Source: Burkholderiales bacterium (GTDB lineage Bacteria > Pseudomonadota > Gammaproteobacteria > Burkholderiales > SG8-39). From it: a stretch of DNA of 8,078 nt. The position numbers were made by a program, and so were the translations under genes. Shown here piece after piece: positions 5,572-8,078 of this stretch. The DNA lies in contig JAQSVY010000130.1 in assembly GCA_029266935.1 (NCBI GenBank), positions 1 through 8,078 of the forward strand. Direction: 5' to 3'. The notes under the pieces were generated by a model that saw only the letters and a program-made list of their open reading frames with translations, made no database searches and was not told the origin of the DNA. Each line of letters begins with the position of its first letter. Position 1 is the first letter of the stretch.

Positions 5572-5639
5572 GTGGCGGAGCCGACGATCGCAGCGCGAAC
5601 CGCCCGTTCTGCGACGGCTCGCATAAGAAGCTGGCTTAG
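5572..5639 (+). pseudogene. CDGSH iron-sulfur domain gene with its middle deleted
   Basis: A GTG at 5572 with GAGGAG (5559-5564) 7 bases upstream opens a frame reading (M)AEPTIAA, the usual opening of small bacterial CDGSH proteins. From 5598, two bases out of frame, the sequence reads NRPFCDGSHKKLA and ends with TAG at 5637-5639, which is the closing CDGSH motif. The iron-sulfur cluster needs three cysteines and a histidine; only the last Cys and the His remain, and the CxC pair is gone. So the ends of a gene of perhaps 70-80 codons survive in 68 bases. If translated from GTG, the product passes the TAG out of frame and is unrelated to the family. The remnant ends one base before the stop codon of the convergent methyltransferase. 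The C-terminal motif is diagnostic; the N-terminal match is from memory. Confidence 0.68.
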
Positions 5640-6467
5640 CTACTTCTTCGTCGCGGTCCAGCGGCCTTCCTGGCCTTTTTCGTCGAGGAAGGTGCCTTCC
5701 ATGCGCGTGCCGTTCACGCGGCCGGTGAAGTCGCGGCGCAGCGCGCTGGGATCGACATAGGAAAACGAGATCTGCGCGCCGCGCAGGCGCGGCTCGCGCA
5801 GGCCGCCGTGCGTGGTGCCGAAGGCCACCGTGCCCTTGATCTTCTGGAAGGTCTGCTCGAGCTGCAGCTCGCTCTGCCGGCCGCCCGCTTCCAGGCTCCA
5901 GGCGCCCATGACGTTCGCGGGCACGATCCAGAAGTAGGCGCGCCGGCCGTCCATCGAGGAAATCTCGTCGGCTTCCCAGTCCTCCATGGTGAAGGAGTGC
6001 GAAGCGACGCGCGTGCCGGGCTTCATGGAAAGGATCTGCGGCCGCAGCTTCATGTTGAGCGCCGGCAGCAGGTACATGGTGATGACATCGGCCTTGCTGA
6101 AGTCCGTGGCGAAGATGTCGCCGTGGCGGATGATGACCTTGCCGGTGCCGTCGCCGGCCACGCCCGCGGCCTGCGCGTTGGCATTGGCGTGCTTGACCAT
6201 GTCCGGGTTGTACTCGATGCCGATGGCGCGCGCGCCGTGCTTCTTCGCCGCGGCGATGGCGATCTTGCCGTCGCCGGCACCGAGGTCCATCACCAGGTCC
6301 TTGGAGGTCACCTGCGCCATGGTGAGCATGCGCTCGACCACGTCGTCGGGCGTCGGCACCCAGATCACGTCCTTGCCGGCCTGTCCGACCTGCGGCTCGA
6401 ACTTCTGCGCGGCGGCCGGGAAGGCAAGGAGCGAGACGGAAAGAATTGCCGTGAGCAGACGTGTCAT
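5640..6467 (-). CDS. Exported class I SAM-dependent methyltransferase, FAM173-like
   Basis: A 275-residue protein in three parts. Residues 1-20 are a clear Sec signal peptide (MTRLLTAILSVSLLAFPAAA, cleavage before Q21). Residues 35-185 are a Rossmann methyltransferase: VPTPDDVVERML, motif I VMDLGAGDGKIAIAAA (59-74), the acidic residue of motif II in GIEYNP (E85), GDIFATDF, and MYLLPALNMKLRP (131-143). The VPTP and YLLP motifs resemble the FAM173 family of protein lysine methyltransferases and its bacterial relatives. Residues 190-275 form a glycine-rich, probably all-beta tail ending GRWTATKK. The substrate is unknown. Export is odd because SAM is a cytoplasmic cofactor. The ATG has only a weak Shine-Dalgarno (GGAA). 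It is separated from the upstream PhoH gene by a hairpin, so it is probably a single transcript. Confidence 0.85.
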   Translation of the reverse strand: MTRLLTAILSVSLLAFPAAAQKFEPQVGQAGKDVIWVPTPDDVVERMLTMAQVTSKDLVMDLGAGDGKIAIAAAKKHGARAIGIEYNPDMVKHANANAQAAGVAGDGTGKVIIRHGDIFATDFSKADVITMYLLPALNMKLRPQILSMKPGTRVASHSFTMEDWEADEISSMDGRRAYFWIVPANVMGAWSLEAGGRQSELQLEQTFQKIKGTVAFGTTHGGLREPRLRGAQISFSYVDPSALRRDFTGRVNGTRMEGTFLDEKGQEGRWTATKK

Positions 6468-6510
6468 TGCGGATTTCCGGAAGGTGAGGAAGGGCAGGGA
6501 ATCTAGCAGA

Positions 6511-6550
6511 AAGTCAGCAGCCGAGGGTGAAACACCCCGGCGGCTGACTT
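6511..6550 (-). terminator. Hairpin terminator of the PhoH-family gene
   Basis: AAGTCAGC (6511-6518) pairs perfectly with GCTGACTT (6543-6550). Further in, GCCG (6520-6523) pairs with CGGC (6538-6541) and GGGTG (6525-6529) with CACCC (6533-6537), closing a 3-base loop. Read on the minus strand it lies 6 bases after the PhoH stop codon and ends in TTTC, a short U-tract. It separates the PhoH gene from the methyltransferase gene. Confidence 0.65.
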
Positions 6551-6555
6551 ATTCC

Positions 6556-8028
6556 TTACAGGACGTCGGCGGCGTGGTCCGCGAGGCGCGAGCGCTCGCC
6601 GCGCGCGAGCGTGACGTGCCCGGCGTGGGACCAGTCCTTCATGCGATCGACGACATAGGTGAGGCCCGAGCTGCCCTCGGTGAGGTAGGGCGTGTCGATC
6701 TGCGCGATGTTGCCAAGGCACACCACCTTGGTGCCCGGCCCGGCGCGCGTCACCAGCGTCTTCATCTGCTTGGGCGTGAGGTTCTGCGCCTCGTCGATGA
6801 TCAGCCACTTGTTGACGAAGGTGCGCCCGTTGATGCGCGAGCGCACCAGGTCGCGCGTCGCCGCGCGCCCCCACTCGCCGCCCGACTCATCCGACGCGTT
6901 GAGCACGTCGAGGTTGTCCTCGAGCGCACCCATCCAGGGCTGCATCTTCTCCTCCTCGGTGCCGGGCAGGAAGCCGATGTCCTCGCCCAGCGGCACCGTG
7001 ACGCGCGTCATGATGATCTCGCTGTAGCGTTTCTCGTCGAGCACCTGCGTGAGCCCGGCGGCGAGCGCGAGCAGCGTCTTGCCGGTGCCGGCCTGGCCGA
7101 GCAGCGTGACGAAGTCCACCGCCGGGTTCATGAGCAGGTTGAGCGCGAAGTTCTGCTCGCGGTTGCGCGCGGTGATGCCCCAGACCGAGTTCTTGGTGTG
7201 CGAATAGTCGCGCAGCGTCTCGAGCACCGCGAGGCGGCCCTGCGCCTCCTTGACCAGCGCGTAGAGCGGTTTGTCGCCGGACTCGTCGAACACGAACTCG
7301 TTCACGTGCAGCTTCGAGACCAGCGGCCCGCGCACGCGGTAGTAGGTGTGGCCGTCCTTCTTCCAGGACTCGACGTCGCGCCCGTGCGTGTCCCAGAAGT
7401 CCTTCGGCAGCGCGCGCACGCCGGTGTAGAGGAGGTCGGCGTCCTCGAGCACCTTGTCGTTGAAGTAGTCCTCGGCGTCGAGCCCCAGCGCTCGCGCCTT
7501 GATGCGCATGTTGATGTCCTTCGACACCAGGACCACCTCGCGCTGCGGCTCGCGCTCCTGTAATGAGCGCACCACCGAGAGGATCTGGTTGTCGGTCTTC
7601 CCGGAGGCGAGCGTCGGGGGCAGGCTGCCGTTCATCGCCTCGGTCTGCAGGAAGAGCCGGCCGCGCGATTGCTGTCCTTCTCTGGTTCTTATCAATAAGC
7701 CTTTTTTTATCGATTCCAGATCGCCGGTGACGATCTCGTCGAGGAAGCGGCTCGCCTGGCGGGCGTTCCTCGAGACGTCCGAGAGGCCGCGCTTGTGCTG
7801 GTCGAGCTCCTCCAGCGTGGCGATCGGCAGGTAGACGTCGTGCTCGTCGAAGCGGAAGAGGCTCGTCGGATCGTGCATGAGCACGTTGGTGTCGAGCACG
7901 AAGAGCCTCTTCACTTTGGGCTTGCGCGGCGGGCGGGGGCGTTTCACGGCGGGAGTGAGGGCGGCGGAGGGAGCGGCGCAGGGCGAGTCTACGGCGAGGT
8001 CCTGTTCGACATCATAGGGCTTTAACAA
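6556..8028 (-). CDS. PIN domain-PhoH family ATPase (PhoH2-like)
   Basis: A 490-residue fusion of a PIN ribonuclease domain and a PhoH ATPase/helicase domain, as in the PhoH2 proteins reported to unwind and cut RNA. The PIN domain (about 41-185) shows its acidic sites: D46 in VLDTNVLM, E73/E74 in TLEELDQHK, D146 in KTDNQIL and D171 in VSKDINMRIKA. The PhoH domain (about 283-485) has Walker A GQAGTGKT (311-318), IGFLPGTEEEKM, and Walker B WLIIDEAQN (408-416), then TRAGPGTKVVCLGNIAQID. The N-terminal 40 residues are Pro/Lys-rich and probably disordered. The start is TTG at 8026-8028, supported by a full AGGAGG (8038-8043) 9 bases upstream. It overlaps the end of the peroxiredoxin gene by 17 bases, implying translational coupling. 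Codons at 7669-7716 are unusually AT-rich for this gene. Confidence 0.93.
   Translation of the reverse strand: MLKPYDVEQDLAVDSPCAAPSAALTPAVKRPRPPRKPKVKRLFVLDTNVLMHDPTSLFRFDEHDVYLPIATLEELDQHKRGLSDVSRNARQASRFLDEIVTGDLESIKKGLLIRTREGQQSRGRLFLQTEAMNGSLPPTLASGKTDNQILSVVRSLQEREPQREVVLVSKDINMRIKARALGLDAEDYFNDKVLEDADLLYTGVRALPKDFWDTHGRDVESWKKDGHTYYRVRGPLVSKLHVNEFVFDESGDKPLYALVKEAQGRLAVLETLRDYSHTKNSVWGITARNREQNFALNLLMNPAVDFVTLLGQAGTGKTLLALAAGLTQVLDEKRYSEIIMTRVTVPLGEDIGFLPGTEEEKMQPWMGALEDNLDVLNASDESGGEWGRAATRDLVRSRINGRTFVNKWLIIDEAQNLTPKQMKTLVTRAGPGTKVVCLGNIAQIDTPYLTEGSSGLTYVVDRMKDWSHAGHVTLARGERSRLADHAADVL
7669..7716 (-). other. AT-rich, rare-codon patch within the PhoH-family gene
   Basis: Sixteen codons of the PIN domain (residues 105-120, ESIKKGLLIRTREGQQ) include ATA twice, AAA twice, TTA, TTG, AGA twice, GAA, GGA and CAA, in a gene otherwise almost entirely G/C-ending. 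The patch contains a run of seven A (7702-7708, minus strand) and the inverted repeat CTTAT-CA-ATAAG (7688-7699). Confidence 0.6.
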
Positions 8029-8078
8029 AGTTCAATACCTCCTGGACGTGGCCTGGAACCTTGACCCCGCGCCATTCG
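8012..8078 (-). CDS. bcp: Peroxiredoxin (Bcp-type thiol peroxidase), C-terminal end only
   Basis: The last 21 codons and the TGA stop (8012-8014) are present; the gene enters from the right edge. They read EWRGVKVPGHVQEVLNFVKAL, which matches the C-terminal helix of Bcp/PrxQ thioredoxin-dependent peroxidases (WRGVKVPGHVxEVL). These enzymes reduce peroxides in the cytoplasm. The catalytic cysteines lie outside the window. Its 3' end overlaps the TTG start of the PIN-PhoH gene by 17 bases and contains that gene's Shine-Dalgarno. A peroxiredoxin gene before a PhoH-family gene is, from memory, a common arrangement in betaproteobacteria. Confidence 0.75.
   Translation of the reverse strand, partial: EWRGVKVPGHVQEVLNFVKAL

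Noticed and set aside
5986..7563. A 525-codon open frame on the plus strand, antisense to the methyltransferase and PhoH genes
   Set aside because: It runs across two well-supported genes and their intergenic terminator, has low-complexity composition and no ribosome binding site.

Overview
This window looks like the chromosome of a GC-rich betaproteobacterium, probably Burkholderiales or a close relative. The evidence is the gene order rpsF-priB-rpsR-rplI followed by dnaB, a peroxiredoxin gene running into a PIN-PhoH ATPase gene, and strongly G/C-ending codons throughout. It is a core chromosomal region: I see no transposase, phage gene, tRNA, rRNA or CRISPR array.

Layout. Positions 1-1608 (minus strand) hold an amidase followed by the start of an oligopeptide-type ABC transporter substrate-binding protein, a likely uptake-and-hydrolysis pair. 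Positions 1632-2147 (plus) hold the wreck of a DUF4442 thioesterase-like gene and an intact small DUF3606 gene. Positions 2150-3771 (plus) are the ribosomal operon: a promoter, a leader hairpin resembling the S6:S18 autoregulatory site, rpsF, priB (which appears to start at CTG inside the rpsF stop), rpsR, rplI and a terminator. Positions 3772-4150 are the longest non-coding stretch. They carry a good LexA (SOS) box and nine DnaA-box-like 9-mers, six of them in two triplets with exact 11-bp spacing. Positions 4151-5560 are dnaB. At 5572-5639 lies the remnant of a CDGSH iron-sulfur gene with its middle deleted. Positions 5640-6467 (minus) encode a methyltransferase with a secretion signal. A hairpin terminator at 6511-6550 separates it from the PIN-PhoH gene (6556-8028, minus), which overlaps the 3' end of a bcp-type peroxiredoxin gene cut by the window edge.

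How the genes connect. The centre of the window joins translation (S6, S18, L9) to replication and restart (PriB, DnaB). The control region before dnaB carries candidate binding sites for both the replication initiator DnaA and the SOS repressor LexA, which suggests that helicase supply, or a DnaA-binding locus, is tied to initiation and DNA damage. This is the most interesting part of the window. Two further oddities are small genes (DUF4442 and CDGSH) that each keep recognisable start and end segments but have lost the middle out of frame. They could be real decay or assembly error.
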